Positions 1-7,848 of a stretch of 64,000 bases of DNA are shown here, piece by piece. The position numbers were made by a program, and so were the translations under genes. Location: the NCBI GenBank assembly GCA_964542535.1, contig CAZIUE010000014.1, positions 55,153 to 119,152 on the forward strand, written 5' to 3'. A model generated the notes under the pieces. It made no database searches. It was given only the letters and a program-made list of their open reading frames with translations, and was not told the origin of the DNA. The DNA comes from Pseudopelobacter sp964542535. GTDB taxonomy: Bacteria; Desulfobacterota; Desulfuromonadia; Geobacterales; Pseudopelobacteraceae. Position 1 is the stretch's first letter; the number at the start of each line of letters is the position of its first letter.

Positions 1-60
1 TCCGTCGAAGAGCTGCGGGCCAGGCTGGAAGAGATCGTGGCGCAGGGGGAGCGGACATGA
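1..60 (+). CDS. korA: C-terminal end of 2-oxoacid:ferredoxin oxidoreductase alpha subunit (partial)
   Basis: The first bases are an open frame ending in TGA at 58-60, and its last residues are SVEELRARLEEIVAQGERT. The stop overlaps the ATG of the beta-subunit gene (ATGA), which is the usual translational coupling in alpha/beta oxidoreductase operons. Only 19 residues are visible, so the identity is inferred from the neighbour and not from any domain seen here. Confidence 0.55.
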   Translation, partial: SVEELRARLEEIVAQGERT

Positions 61-920
61 ACAACAGTGCCTTTGATTCCAACGAGAAGGAGATGTCCTG
101 GTGCCCGGGGTGCGGCAACTTCAGCATCCTGACCGCCCTCAAGAAGGCTCTGGCCGAACTGGAGCTGTCCCCCGACCAGGTCGTCACGGTGTCGGGGATC
201 GGCCAGGCGGCAAAACTGCCCCACTATCTGGCCACCCACTACTACAACGGACTCCACGGCCGCGCGCTTCCCACCGCCACGGCCATCAAGGCTGCCAATC
301 CCCGGCTGACGGTGCTCGTTTCAAGCGGCGACGGCGACATCTACGCCGAGGGGGGGAATCACTTCCTGCACGCCATCAGAAGGAACCCGGACATCACTAC
401 CATTGTTCACAACAACATGGTCTACGGCCTTACCAGGGGACAGGCATCGCCCACCAGCCAGCAGGGCTTCCAGACTCTCATCCAGACACAAGGCGTCACC
501 AGTGAACCGTTCAACCCGCTGACCGTCGCCATCTCCCTGAACGCCTCCTTCGTGGCCAGGGCCTTTGCCGGGGACATCCCCCAGACCTGCGACCTCCTGA
601 AGCGGGCGATCAGACACCGGGGCTTTGCCCTGGTGGACATCCTGCAACCCTGCGTCACTTTCAACCGGGTCAATACGTTCCGCTGGTTCAGGGACAACAG
701 CTACGATCTGGAGGAGAGCCACGACAGGGGCAACCGGGAGGAAGCCTTCCGGCGCGCCACGGAGGTTGACAGGCTGCCGCTGGGCATCTTTTTTGAGCAC
801 GAGGGACGGCCGACGTTCGAGGAGAACTGCAGACTCTTTCAGGATGACGCCAGACCGCTTTTCAGGCGCAGTGTTGACCGGGAAAAGCTGCGTGCCCTGA
901 TCGATTCCTACCGCGCCTGA
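57..920 (+). CDS. korB: 2-oxoacid:ferredoxin oxidoreductase, beta (TPP-binding) subunit
   Basis: This is the thiamine-diphosphate subunit of a cytoplasmic 2-oxoacid:ferredoxin oxidoreductase, which decarboxylates a 2-oxoacid to acyl-CoA and reduces ferredoxin. Visible are CPGCG (C16, C19), GDGD at 91-94, the NNMVYGLTRGQ motif at 119-129 that completes the TPP/Mg site, and a further cysteine at 199. These fit the Fe4S4 ligands of two-subunit family members. At 287 residues it has normal length. The start overlaps the stop of the presumed alpha subunit. Substrate (2-oxoglutarate, pyruvate or branched-chain) cannot be decided from this subunit, so the kor name is a best guess. Confidence 0.85.
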   Translation: MNNSAFDSNEKEMSWCPGCGNFSILTALKKALAELELSPDQVVTVSGIGQAAKLPHYLATHYYNGLHGRALPTATAIKAANPRLTVLVSSGDGDIYAEGGNHFLHAIRRNPDITTIVHNNMVYGLTRGQASPTSQQGFQTLIQTQGVTSEPFNPLTVAISLNASFVARAFAGDIPQTCDLLKRAIRHRGFALVDILQPCVTFNRVNTFRWFRDNSYDLEESHDRGNREEAFRRATEVDRLPLGIFFEHEGRPTFEENCRLFQDDARPLFRRSVDREKLRALIDSYRA

Positions 921-921
921 G

Positions 922-960
922 GGTTCAGGCGCCATGACTCCCAAAAGGGATGGCGGAACC
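922..960. terminator. Nested hairpin between convergent genes
   Basis: Between the korB stop and the convergent dipeptidase gene, GGTTC/GAACC (922-926, 956-960) enclose CGCCAT/ATGGCG (930-935, 950-955) and an inner CCC/GGG. There is no T-run, so intrinsic termination is uncertain, but position and symmetry suit a shared 3' end. Confidence 0.35.
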
Positions 961-983
961 GTGCTAAAGCGAAGCACGCACCC

Positions 984-1688
984 TCATTGGACCGGAAAGT
1001 CGAAACAGGTATCCGGATAGGGCTCGTTCTCCAGGGTGAAATGCCACCACTCCCGGGGATAGGGGCGGAAGCCATGCTTCTTCATGACGGTCTGCAAGAG
1101 CATGCGGTGCGCCCGCTGTTCCGGAGAAAGGCGAGGGTACTCCGGCCAGGATTCTGTTCCGAAGAAATCGAACGCACTCCCCATGTCCAGATCCCGGCCG
1201 GCCGCGGCATCCAGAGACACGATGCCGATATCCACGCTGCTGCCGCGGCTGTGGCCCGACCTGCGGGCGATGTAGTCGTCCCGGAAGAGATCCTCCTTCC
1301 TGACTCTCGGATAGAACTCCTCCTTCATGCGGCTGTCCTTCGGGTCATTGGCCCAGCGTACGAAATGGTCCACGGCCCGCTGGGGACGGTAGGCATCGTA
1401 CAGCTTGAGCCCAAGGCCGAAGCGCCGCAGCTCTTCCTGAACCCCCCGCAGCGCCAGCGCCGCCTCACGGGTCAGGATCGGCCGGTGCCCCAGGTAGCCG
1501 TCGATGCGCCGACCGACGAAATTGTGCGCACCGGCGTAACGCAGCTCCACCCGCAGGTCGGGGATCAGCTCGTCCACGTAGACGAACCCCGTGGGCAGGG
1601 CGGCGTTCACCGGGTCGGCAACGGAACGGAGCGGGACGAACAGGGAGAGCAGGAGCAGGAATGCAACCAGCGATGTTCGCGGTTTCAC
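984..1688 (-). CDS. ddpX: D-alanyl-D-alanine dipeptidase (VanX/DdpX family), exported
   Basis: Zinc-dependent D-Ala-D-Ala dipeptidase, peptidase M15D. The N-terminal 24 residues are a hydrophobic signal peptide, so it should act in the periplasm on peptidoglycan-derived dipeptide. Catalytic features match VanX: AYRP (R101), SGHSRGSSVDIG with zinc ligands H146 and D153, and EWWHF with E213 and zinc ligand H216. The GTG start overlaps the stop of the upstream L,D-transpeptidase gene, so the two are translationally coupled. A role in D-Ala recycling is more likely than vancomycin resistance because no vanHA-like genes are present. Confidence 0.88.
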   Translation of the reverse strand: MKPRTSLVAFLLLLSLFVPLRSVADPVNAALPTGFVYVDELIPDLRVELRYAGAHNFVGRRIDGYLGHRPILTREAALALRGVQEELRRFGLGLKLYDAYRPQRAVDHFVRWANDPKDSRMKEEFYPRVRKEDLFRDDYIARRSGHSRGSSVDIGIVSLDAAAGRDLDMGSAFDFFGTESWPEYPRLSPEQRAHRMLLQTVMKKHGFRPYPREWWHFTLENEPYPDTCFDFPVQ

Positions 1689-2584
1689 GGCACATCCCCC
1701 TCCCCGTCCCGTTCACCGGCTCCGGGCAGCGGCGCGCCACCATGCGCGCTTCCCGCTTCCTCCGTGTCTTGCCGGCGCCCGGCGCGCCGCGCCAGCTCCA
1801 CGAGCGACTCACGCGTCCCCAAGAGCACAACGGGACTGGCGGCAGGGTCAAGCCAGGCAAGAACCTTCACCATGTCGCCTTCCGCCAGAGCCACGCATCC
1901 CCGGGTGGATTCCCCCTCTCCCAGGCGCAGGTGGATGAAGATGGCGCTCCCCGCTCCCCTGACAACTGGGTCGGTATTGTACTCCACGACGATCGCGTAT
2001 TGGTAGCGGTGATCGTCCAGCTTCAGCACCTCGAAGGATGATGCGGCTGTCTCGCCCCGTTTTACCCAGCGGTTGTAGTCGGGAGAGGAGACGTCATCCA
2101 CCCAGAGGTCGTCCCTCCCCACCTGGCGGTAGGGCATGCGGGTGGAGACTTCGGGGGCATAGCCGAAGGCGCGCCTGAGGTCGAACACTCCCGACGGCGT
2201 CCGCAGATCCCCCTCCCGCTTCTCTCCCGGCGGGGCGAACCCCTTCTCGCCCAGCAGCACCGGCAGGGGCGGCACGGCATGGCGCCAGCTCGCGCCGTTC
2301 TTTTCAAGGACGTGCAGCACGGCATGGAACCGGGAGGAACCGTCGCCGGTCACCAGCAGCGCCTGGGTTGACCCGTGGGCCAGGTTTTCGAGGCACTTCT
2401 CCATCCATCCCGCCGGGAGTTCCTCCGCCCACGTATCGGCCACGAACGTTCCCATCGACAGGAGCATGAACATCACTCCGACGAGCAGGTGCAAGCCGGA
2501 TTTCGCCGTATCCCGGAAACGGCGGATACGGACTGACGGTGGGAGCGGTGTCGGCTCCCCCCTGGCGAATTCAGACAGAATCAT
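1685..2584 (-). CDS. L,D-transpeptidase (YkuD domain) family protein
   Basis: Predicted murein L,D-transpeptidase or carboxypeptidase anchored in or exported through the inner membrane. A hydrophobic stretch lies at about residues 30-52. The YkuD signature is at the C-terminal half: IHLR with H218, then STRGCVAL with catalytic C230. I chose the ATG at 2584 because it overlaps the stop of the symporter gene and sits behind an AAGGGGGGAG ribosome-binding site; an in-frame start 14 codons upstream is less likely. The next gene, a D-Ala-D-Ala dipeptidase, overlaps by 4 bp, which supports a shared role in peptidoglycan remodelling. It is distantly related to the ErfK/YbiS group, with long N-terminal residues before the domain. 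Confidence 0.85.
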   Translation of the reverse strand: MILSEFARGEPTPLPPSVRIRRFRDTAKSGLHLLVGVMFMLLSMGTFVADTWAEELPAGWMEKCLENLAHGSTQALLVTGDGSSRFHAVLHVLEKNGASWRHAVPPLPVLLGEKGFAPPGEKREGDLRTPSGVFDLRRAFGYAPEVSTRMPYRQVGRDDLWVDDVSSPDYNRWVKRGETAASSFEVLKLDDHRYQYAIVVEYNTDPVVRGAGSAIFIHLRLGEGESTRGCVALAEGDMVKVLAWLDPAASPVVLLGTRESLVELARRAGRRQDTEEAGSAHGGAPLPGAGERDGEGDVP

Positions 2585-3840
2585 CGGCTCTCCCCCCTTC
2601 CGTTCAGCTCCCCGTTCACCATCCACCCTCTCCCCCCCAGCACCCGGGCCACCAGCATGCCGGAGACGTTGTCCCCCACGGCGTTGAGCATGGTAGCGGG
2701 CGCGTCCACCAGGGTGCCGATCATGGTAATCAGGGCAAAGGCTTCCGGCGGGAAACCGTACAGGGAGAGGATCAGCAGTTCCCCGATGGTTCCGCCCCCC
2801 GGAATGCCGCTCACCACCACGCCGGTCAGGAGGGCGATGCCCAGGGCGATGGCTATCGTCTCAACACCGGAAAAGGGCATCCGGTATACCCCGAAGAGAA
2901 AGGCGATCTTCAGCACCGCCGCCAGGCAGGACCCCTCCATGTGCAGCGTGGCGCCCACAGGGATGACCACCTCGCTGATGTCCCGGGGCACGCCGATCCG
3001 GTCGGCTGCCCGCAGGTTGGCGGGGATGGCCGCCATGGAGCTGCCGGTGGCCAGGGCAGTGACCGACGGCGGAATTATGGCGCGCCAGAACCGGCCGAAG
3101 CCGGGTACGCCGCCGGCCAGAAAGGCGTACAGGCTGAAGGCGAGCAGATAGTAGGCAAACGCCACCGGATAGTAGAGGCTCAGAGCCCGGCCGTAGGAGC
3201 CGAGCAGCTCCGGTCCGAAAGTTCCCACCAGATAGGCGAAGTAGGCGCACAGGCCGACCGGCGCATAGTACATGATGAAGGAGACCAGCTTCATCATCAC
3301 CTGGTTGGACGATACCAGGAAGGTGGCAAAGGGTTTTCCCCTCTCCCCCGTGGCGGAGGTGGCGAGCCCGGTCAGCAGGGAAACGAGGATCAGGGGAAGC
3401 ATGTTGTTCTTGGAGAACAGGTGGGAAAAATCGGAGACGGTAAGCGCGTTCACGATCTGGTCGGCGGCCCCGAGATGCCGGAGGTCTCCGGTCGCGGCCT
3501 GGGGGATGGCGACGCCGCAGACGGGAGGAGCGAGCATGACCGCGGCGATCATGGCGCATGAGGCGACGACCCCGGTCCCGACGAAGACCAGCAGCATGAC
3601 CGACAGGATTCTCCCCAGACGTTTGAGGTCGGTCATGGAGGCGACCGCTGATGAGATGGAGAAGAAGACCAGGGGGACGATCACCGTGAAGAGCAGGTTC
3701 AGGAAGATGTCCCCCAGGGGCTTGAGCAGGGCGGCATCCTGCCGGAAGACAAGGCCGATGCCGGCACCGGCGACGAGGGAGAGGATCAGCAGCAGGGAGA
3801 ATCCGTGGGACTCGAGAAAGGGGGGCAGTTTTCTATTCAT
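2581..3840 (-). CDS. Dicarboxylate/amino acid:cation symporter (DAACS family)
   Basis: Polytopic inner-membrane sodium- or proton-coupled transporter of the glutamate/C4-dicarboxylate family (GltP/DctA/GltPh fold). The protein is about 420 residues with many hydrophobic segments. The re-entrant hairpin regions are seen as the serine-rich ALATGSSMAAIPANL stretch (HP1) and the glycine-rich SGIPGGGTIGE (HP2), flanked by TM7 and TM8 motifs. The ATG at 3840 was chosen over 3849 and 3912 because GGACAG lies just upstream and the N-terminus then matches family length. It heads an operon with the transpeptidase and dipeptidase genes, with 4-bp overlaps. The substrate could be glutamate/aspartate or a C4-dicarboxylate, and the sequence alone does not decide. 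Confidence 0.86.
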   Translation of the reverse strand: MNRKLPPFLESHGFSLLLILSLVAGAGIGLVFRQDAALLKPLGDIFLNLLFTVIVPLVFFSISSAVASMTDLKRLGRILSVMLLVFVGTGVVASCAMIAAVMLAPPVCGVAIPQAATGDLRHLGAADQIVNALTVSDFSHLFSKNNMLPLILVSLLTGLATSATGERGKPFATFLVSSNQVMMKLVSFIMYYAPVGLCAYFAYLVGTFGPELLGSYGRALSLYYPVAFAYYLLAFSLYAFLAGGVPGFGRFWRAIIPPSVTALATGSSMAAIPANLRAADRIGVPRDISEVVIPVGATLHMEGSCLAAVLKIAFLFGVYRMPFSGVETIAIALGIALLTGVVVSGIPGGGTIGELLILSLYGFPPEAFALITMIGTLVDAPATMLNAVGDNVSGMLVARVLGGRGWMVNGELNGRGESR

Positions 3841-4070
3841 TCTGTCCATGCCAGAGGGATGCCGGGAAAATGGGGGGAGACGGCTCGCGCTCCACGACCG
3901 GCATGCTACCACTCCCTGGCTCCGGGGTGAAGGACGATTTTCATCGGTGAAGTCCGCTCTTTTTTGCTACAGTGCGCTGACACCCCCCTGCCAGGGAGCG
4001 CCCCGCCATCGACGGCGCTTCCGTCCCAGGGTAATCACACGGATTTTCAACGAAAGGCGACCACCACCCC

Positions 4071-4613
4071 ATGGCACTCCCCTCAACCATCTACCGGGCC
4101 CAGATTCAGCTTTCCCACATCGACCGCGGGATCTACGAGACGATCCAGACCACCGTTGCCCAGCACCCTTCGGAAACCGAAGAGCGGCTGGTGGCACGAC
4201 TGCTGGCCCTGGCCATCTTCCACGAGCCGGAACTGACCTTCACCAAGGGACTCTGCGCGGCCGACGAACCGGATCTCTGGATCGTCGGGCCCGACGGCAG
4301 GAGCCGCTTATGGGTGGAGGTCGGCCTGCCGGAATCCGACCGCATCGTCAAGGCCTCCCGCCACGCGGCGCGGGTCTGTCTTCTGGCCTGCGGCAGAGCC
4401 CTGGCCAATTGGGATCAGCAGCAGCTTCCCAAGCTGAAGAAGATCGCCAACCTCACCGTAGTCAGTGTCGACCAGGGGTTCATCGCCGCCGTTGCCTCCC
4501 GGCTGGAGCGCACCATCAGCTGGTCGATCACTATCACCGAGGGGACCATGTATCTGGCGGTGGGTGACACAACCCTGGAAAGCGCCATAGAAGTTAAAAC
4601 CGGGGCGATCTGA
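4071..4613 (+). CDS. yaeQ: YaeQ family protein
   Basis: A 180-residue protein matching the YaeQ family throughout, with the characteristic SETEERLVARLLALAIFHE segment and the KGLCAADEPDLWI segment near the middle. Family structures show a restriction-endonuclease-like (PD-(D/E)XK-type) fold. The D-x-W and EVG residues (about D66, E79) could belong to that core, but no biochemical function is established. It stands alone, divergent from the symporter operon and convergent with the GIY-YIG gene only 20 bp away. Confidence 0.9.
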   Translation: MALPSTIYRAQIQLSHIDRGIYETIQTTVAQHPSETEERLVARLLALAIFHEPELTFTKGLCAADEPDLWIVGPDGRSRLWVEVGLPESDRIVKASRHAARVCLLACGRALANWDQQQLPKLKKIANLTVVSVDQGFIAAVASRLERTISWSITITEGTMYLAVGDTTLESAIEVKTGAI

Positions 4614-4632
4614 ACGGAAGCAAGGGAGCAGC

Positions 4633-4890
4633 TCAATCAGCTCTCTCGATGCCCGACACCAGGCCCAGCTTGTCCGGCCGGCTCATGGCCTTGATCCCGG
4701 CCTCCCTCCTGGCTGCCGAAGCGCGGCTGTGGCCGTCTTCCCGGTAGACCACCCGCAACGGCCGCCGCCCCCGAAAATACTTGGCTCCCTTCCCCTGCGC
4801 ATGTTGAAGGAAGCGTCTCTCCATATCCGTGGTGATGCCGGTATAGAGTGAGCCGTCGGAGCAGAGGATGATGTAGACCTGCCAGTTCAC
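4633..4890 (-). CDS. Small GIY-YIG domain protein (UPF0213-like)
   Basis: An 85-residue single-domain protein of the GIY-YIG nuclease superfamily. It opens with VYIILCSDGSLYTGIT, the variant GIY...YIG strand pair of the YhbQ/UPF0213 group. An arginine follows at about residue 25 and a glutamate at about residue 63 in the second helix, the positions expected for catalysis. The start is GTG, overlapping the stop of the SagB-like gene in a GTGA arrangement, so the two are co-translated. Stand-alone members have weak or uncharacterised DNA-binding or nuclease activity, and this protein's substrate is unknown. Confidence 0.85.
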   Translation of the reverse strand: MNWQVYIILCSDGSLYTGITTDMERRFLQHAQGKGAKYFRGRRPLRVVYREDGHSRASAARREAGIKAMSRPDKLGLVSGIERAD

Positions 4891-5651
4891 CGGGCGACCT
4901 TCCCCAGTGGCGCCAGGTAGAGGGCGAACTCCTCATCTCCGTCCAGCCCCAGCAGTTCGTCCACCAGGATCTGGTCGTAGGCGGCGATGGCGCAGATGCC
5001 GCAGCCGATGGCCTCGCACGCCAGGTAGAGGTTCTGGCAGACATGGCCGGCATCCAGCGCGATCACCTTGTAGGAGGCGTCTCCGTAGCGCCATTCGGTG
5101 CGTTCAGGGATGGCGGCCCAGATGAAGGTCACCGCCGCCCGGCCGGCGAAGCTCTGGCCGCGGGCTGCCGCCATCAGACGCAGCTCCAGGCTCTCCACGC
5201 TTCTCTCATGCACCAGGGAGTGGTCAAGCGGAAGGTAGCGGTAGATGCCGTTTTCCAGACCTTCCACCCGCATGACAGCCAGATAGGTCTCCAGGGGGTG
5301 GCGACAGCCGGCGGAGGGGACCGTCCTCAGGATTGCCGCCGGGTGAAGCTCCTGCCGCACCCCTTGGGTGGCCCAGAGGAGAAAACCCAACTCGTCCAGG
5401 GAGAGTGAACCGCTCGTGAACTTTCGGCGGCTTTCGCGGCCGGCCATGGCGGTGACCAGGTCGCAGGGGGGAAGCGACCACGACTCCCGATTTGGCAGGG
5501 GGATGATCCTGGCGTTGGGGGGCGCCGGTTTCTGGGGCAGGGGCGGGCGGATTCCGCGGGACTGGGCCGTTGTCCGGAAGTCCACCTCGTCCCGGATCAG
5601 GTCGGTCAGGAAGTACCTGCCGCTCTCTCTGGTTATCGGATGTCTCTTCAT
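4887..5651 (-). CDS. SagB/ThcOx-type nitroreductase-family dehydrogenase
   Basis: FMN-dependent oxidoreductase of the SagB/ThcOx branch of the nitroreductase fold. Visible are an N-terminal extension, the flavin-binding RESRRKFTSGSLSLDELGFLLWATQG region (positions about 73-98), and the C-terminal ALDAGHVCQNLYLACEAIGCG helix typical of the fold. SagB enzymes oxidise azolines to azoles in TOMM biosynthesis, but no cyclodehydratase, precursor or transporter is nearby. Most free-standing homologues therefore have unknown substrates. The ATG at 5651 follows GAGGGAG with 6-nt spacing; an in-frame TTG lies two codons upstream. It overlaps the downstream GIY-YIG gene. Confidence 0.85.
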   Translation of the reverse strand: MKRHPITRESGRYFLTDLIRDEVDFRTTAQSRGIRPPLPQKPAPPNARIIPLPNRESWSLPPCDLVTAMAGRESRRKFTSGSLSLDELGFLLWATQGVRQELHPAAILRTVPSAGCRHPLETYLAVMRVEGLENGIYRYLPLDHSLVHERSVESLELRLMAAARGQSFAGRAAVTFIWAAIPERTEWRYGDASYKVIALDAGHVCQNLYLACEAIGCGICAIAAYDQILVDELLGLDGDEEFALYLAPLGKVAR

Positions 5652-5704
5652 CGGCAACTCCCTCTCGGATTCACACTATCGGCAGTCTGTGTCGCTCCGT
5701 TATC

Positions 5705-6562
5705 TCAATGCATTACAACGCTACACAACCGGTTCTTCCCTGACTTTTTGGCTTCGTACATGACCTGGTCAGCCTGCCGGATCATGTATTCAACCGATTC
5801 AGGCGCTGTGGCGTAGGTAACCATTCCAATACTGAAAGTAACCGGCCACTTTGTCTCAACGGCATCCGCAAGTTCACGTTTCAGCTTTCTGCCAACAACC
5901 TGAGCGGCATCGTTTGCGGCTGCGGGAAGCAGCACGCTGAATTCATCGCCACCCAGTCGTGCCACGGTATCGATTTCCCGGATCTGATGCCTGATGGTTG
6001 AGGCAACCGCAATCAGAAGCATATCTCCCTCATCATGCCCCTGGGTATCGTTAACGGTTTTAAAGTTGTCAACATCAATGTACATAACCGTGAATGGTTC
6101 AGATGTCCGGTGAGCCCTGACGATCTCCGCATTGGCCACCTCATAGAAAAGGCGCCGGTTTGCTATACCGGTCAAAGGATCTATTCTGGATGTCTTTTCA
6201 GAGGCATCAAGTAACGCTTTCAAAGAGGAAATTACAACGACGGCAAAAAGAAAATGGGTCAGTTCAACCAGATCGTTCCAGAAAATTGACAGTGGATAGT
6301 CATCGGTATATTCCCGAGAGGCGATAGCAGCGATAAACCAGACAACAGTGCCCGCACCTGACAGAAGAAGTGCCGATTTCCTTCCTTGATACCAAGCACT
6401 TGCAACGATGAGGACCAGATAAAAAATTGAAAAAGAGTAATCAGATCCAGTGAAATAGTCAAAAAAACCTATGATCCCGAGACCGATGAGCGCCAGGCCG
6501 GTTAACAGCCATGCCGGCAGAAGTTCGATTTTCCTGTTTATTTCTTGAAGAGCCTGTCTCAA
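5705..6562 (-). CDS. Membrane-anchored GGDEF diguanylate cyclase
   Basis: An N-terminal membrane region of about four hydrophobic helices (residues 15-110) precedes a GGDEF domain at about 124-285. SRIDPLTGIANRR marks the domain start and LGGDEFSVLLP carries the intact active-site signature, so cyclic-di-GMP synthesis is expected. No RxxD inhibitory site is seen just upstream of GGDEF. The start appears to be TTG at 6562 behind AGAGG with about 10-nt spacing; no alternative ATG precedes the membrane region. The four-helix sensor has no recognisable ligand motif. Base composition is lower in GC than its neighbours, suggesting a more recent arrival. Confidence 0.88.
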   Translation of the reverse strand: MRQALQEINRKIELLPAWLLTGLALIGLGIIGFFDYFTGSDYSFSIFYLVLIVASAWYQGRKSALLLSGAGTVVWFIAAIASREYTDDYPLSIFWNDLVELTHFLFAVVVISSLKALLDASEKTSRIDPLTGIANRRLFYEVANAEIVRAHRTSEPFTVMYIDVDNFKTVNDTQGHDEGDMLLIAVASTIRHQIREIDTVARLGGDEFSVLLPAAANDAAQVVGRKLKRELADAVETKWPVTFSIGMVTYATAPESVEYMIRQADQVMYEAKKSGKNRLCSVVMH

Positions 6563-6672
6563 ACGGTTAAATCCTCTTTCACTGCATTGTCATACCACTT
6601 TCCGCAATCGATTTTCAGAACACATCAGGCTGTTTTGATACAGAGACAAACCCCCATCCGCACGTTTTTTCA

Positions 6673-6724
6673 GAAAAACCAAGGGCGCGCTGCCAGTGGG
6701 AATCCCTCCGGCAACACGCCCTTG
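6673..6724 (-). terminator. Rho-independent terminator of moaC-mogA
   Basis: On the minus strand CAAGGGCG and CGCCCTTG (6717-6724 and 6680-6687) close a stem with an inner GTTGCC/GGCAGC pair, followed by GGTTTTTTC. It lies just past the mogA stop. Confidence 0.75.
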
Positions 6725-6764
6725 ATCCTAGTATGAAAGATCTGAAGCAGAATGGGACTTCACC

Positions 6765-7262
6765 TCACCGGTCGAACCTGCCGCCGCAGTCGCTCTGGTC
6801 CCCCCGGATCTTCTCCACGGCATGGCCAACCACCGGCCAGACCGCCTCCAGGTTCTCCCGCGCCCCCTTGGGGCTCCCCGGCAGGTTGATGATCAACGTT
6901 CCACCGCGAATGGCGCCCACGGCCCGGGACAGGGAGGCCATGACGGTCTTCTCCATGCTTTTAAGCCGCATCAGCTCGCCGATCCCCGGTATCAGCCGAT
7001 CCGCCACCTCCATGGTGGCTTCGGGTGTAACGTCCCTCGGCGAGACGCCGGTGCCGCCGGTGGTCAGGATCAGGTCGGCCAGATCGGAATCCGCCCACTC
7101 GCGCAACGTGGCCACGATGGTGTCCAGGTCGTCGGGGATGATGAGGGAACGCACCGTCTCCACCCCCTGCCCGGCCAGCCAACTCGCCAGGGCCGGGCCG
7201 CTCTCGTCAACCCGTTCCCCCCTCGATCCCTTGTCGCTCAGGGTCAGGATCGCGGCCCTCAT
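6765..7262 (-). CDS. mogA: Molybdopterin adenylyltransferase (MogA/MoaB)
   Basis: Cytosolic enzyme of molybdenum-cofactor synthesis that activates molybdopterin with ATP to give adenylyl-molybdopterin before molybdate insertion. The family signature LTTGGTGVSPRDVTPEA is at about 86-103, preceded by the DLDTI segment and followed by the GGTLIINLPGSPKGA active-site loop near residue 132. Its 165-residue length is normal. The ATG overlaps the moaC stop and has a GGAGGG ribosome-binding site inside moaC, so expression is coupled. Confidence 0.92.
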   Translation of the reverse strand: MRAAILTLSDKGSRGERVDESGPALASWLAGQGVETVRSLIIPDDLDTIVATLREWADSDLADLILTTGGTGVSPRDVTPEATMEVADRLIPGIGELMRLKSMEKTVMASLSRAVGAIRGGTLIINLPGSPKGARENLEAVWPVVGHAVEKIRGDQSDCGGRFDR

Positions 7263-7741
7263 TGTCCCTCCTCCCGGCGGAACACGCCGCTCTTTCCACC
7301 CTCCTTGTAGAGGAGCCGGATATCACCGACGGTGATGGACTTGTCGCTCCCCTTGCACATGTCGTAGATGGTCAGAGCCGCCAGGGAGGCGCCGGTCATG
7401 GCCTCCATCTCCACGCCGGTGCGCTCCAGTGCCCGCACCGTGCAGCGCACCTCGATGGTGCCGGTCTGGTCGTCCAGCTCATAATCCACGGCAACGGAAT
7501 GGAGCGCAAGGGGATGGGAGAGCGGGATCAGGTCCGGGGTCTTCTTGGCCGCCATGATGCCGGCCAGGCGCGCCACCCCCAGCACATCCCCCTTGGCCAC
7601 GCCCCCCCCACGGATAGCTGCCAGGAGTTCGGGCGACATGACCACCCGGGCCGCCGCCACCGCCGTGCGCAGGGTCGGCTGCTTGTGGCTCACATCCACC
7701 ATCACGGCATTGCCGGATTCATCGAAATGATTGAAATTCAT
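7259..7741 (-). CDS. moaC: Cyclic pyranopterin monophosphate synthase accessory protein MoaC
   Basis: MoaC converts the MoaA product (3',8-cyclo-GTP) to cyclic pyranopterin monophosphate in Moco synthesis. The protein starts with MNFNHFDESGNAVMVDVSHK, as in nearly all family members. It carries the conserved IPLSHPLAL loop (His and Lys active-site region, near residue 75) and MEAMTGAS at about 113-120. The ATG at 7741 was chosen for this N-terminus and a GAGGATA ribosome-binding site; an in-frame upstream ATG would add 16 unrelated residues. It is coupled to mogA by a 4-bp overlap. Confidence 0.94.
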   Translation of the reverse strand: MNFNHFDESGNAVMVDVSHKQPTLRTAVAAARVVMSPELLAAIRGGGVAKGDVLGVARLAGIMAAKKTPDLIPLSHPLALHSVAVDYELDDQTGTIEVRCTVRALERTGVEMEAMTGASLAALTIYDMCKGSDKSITVGDIRLLYKEGGKSGVFRREEGQ

Positions 7742-7806
7742 GATTATCCTCATGGTCCTGAAGGGACATATATTTTGTGTGCCGCCCACCCCATCCCCAC
7801 CCTACC

Positions 7807-7826
7807 CCTCCCCTTAAAAGGGGAGG
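7807..7826. repeat. GC-rich palindromic hairpin between pilT and moaC
   Basis: The palindrome CCTCCCCTTAAAAGGGGAGG sits in the gap between the pilT stop and moaC, inside a pyrimidine-rich run. It has no T-run and could be a dispersed palindromic unit or a weak transcription end for pilT. Confidence 0.3.
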
Positions 7827-7848
7827 CTGGGAGGGGAAATAGGTTAAG

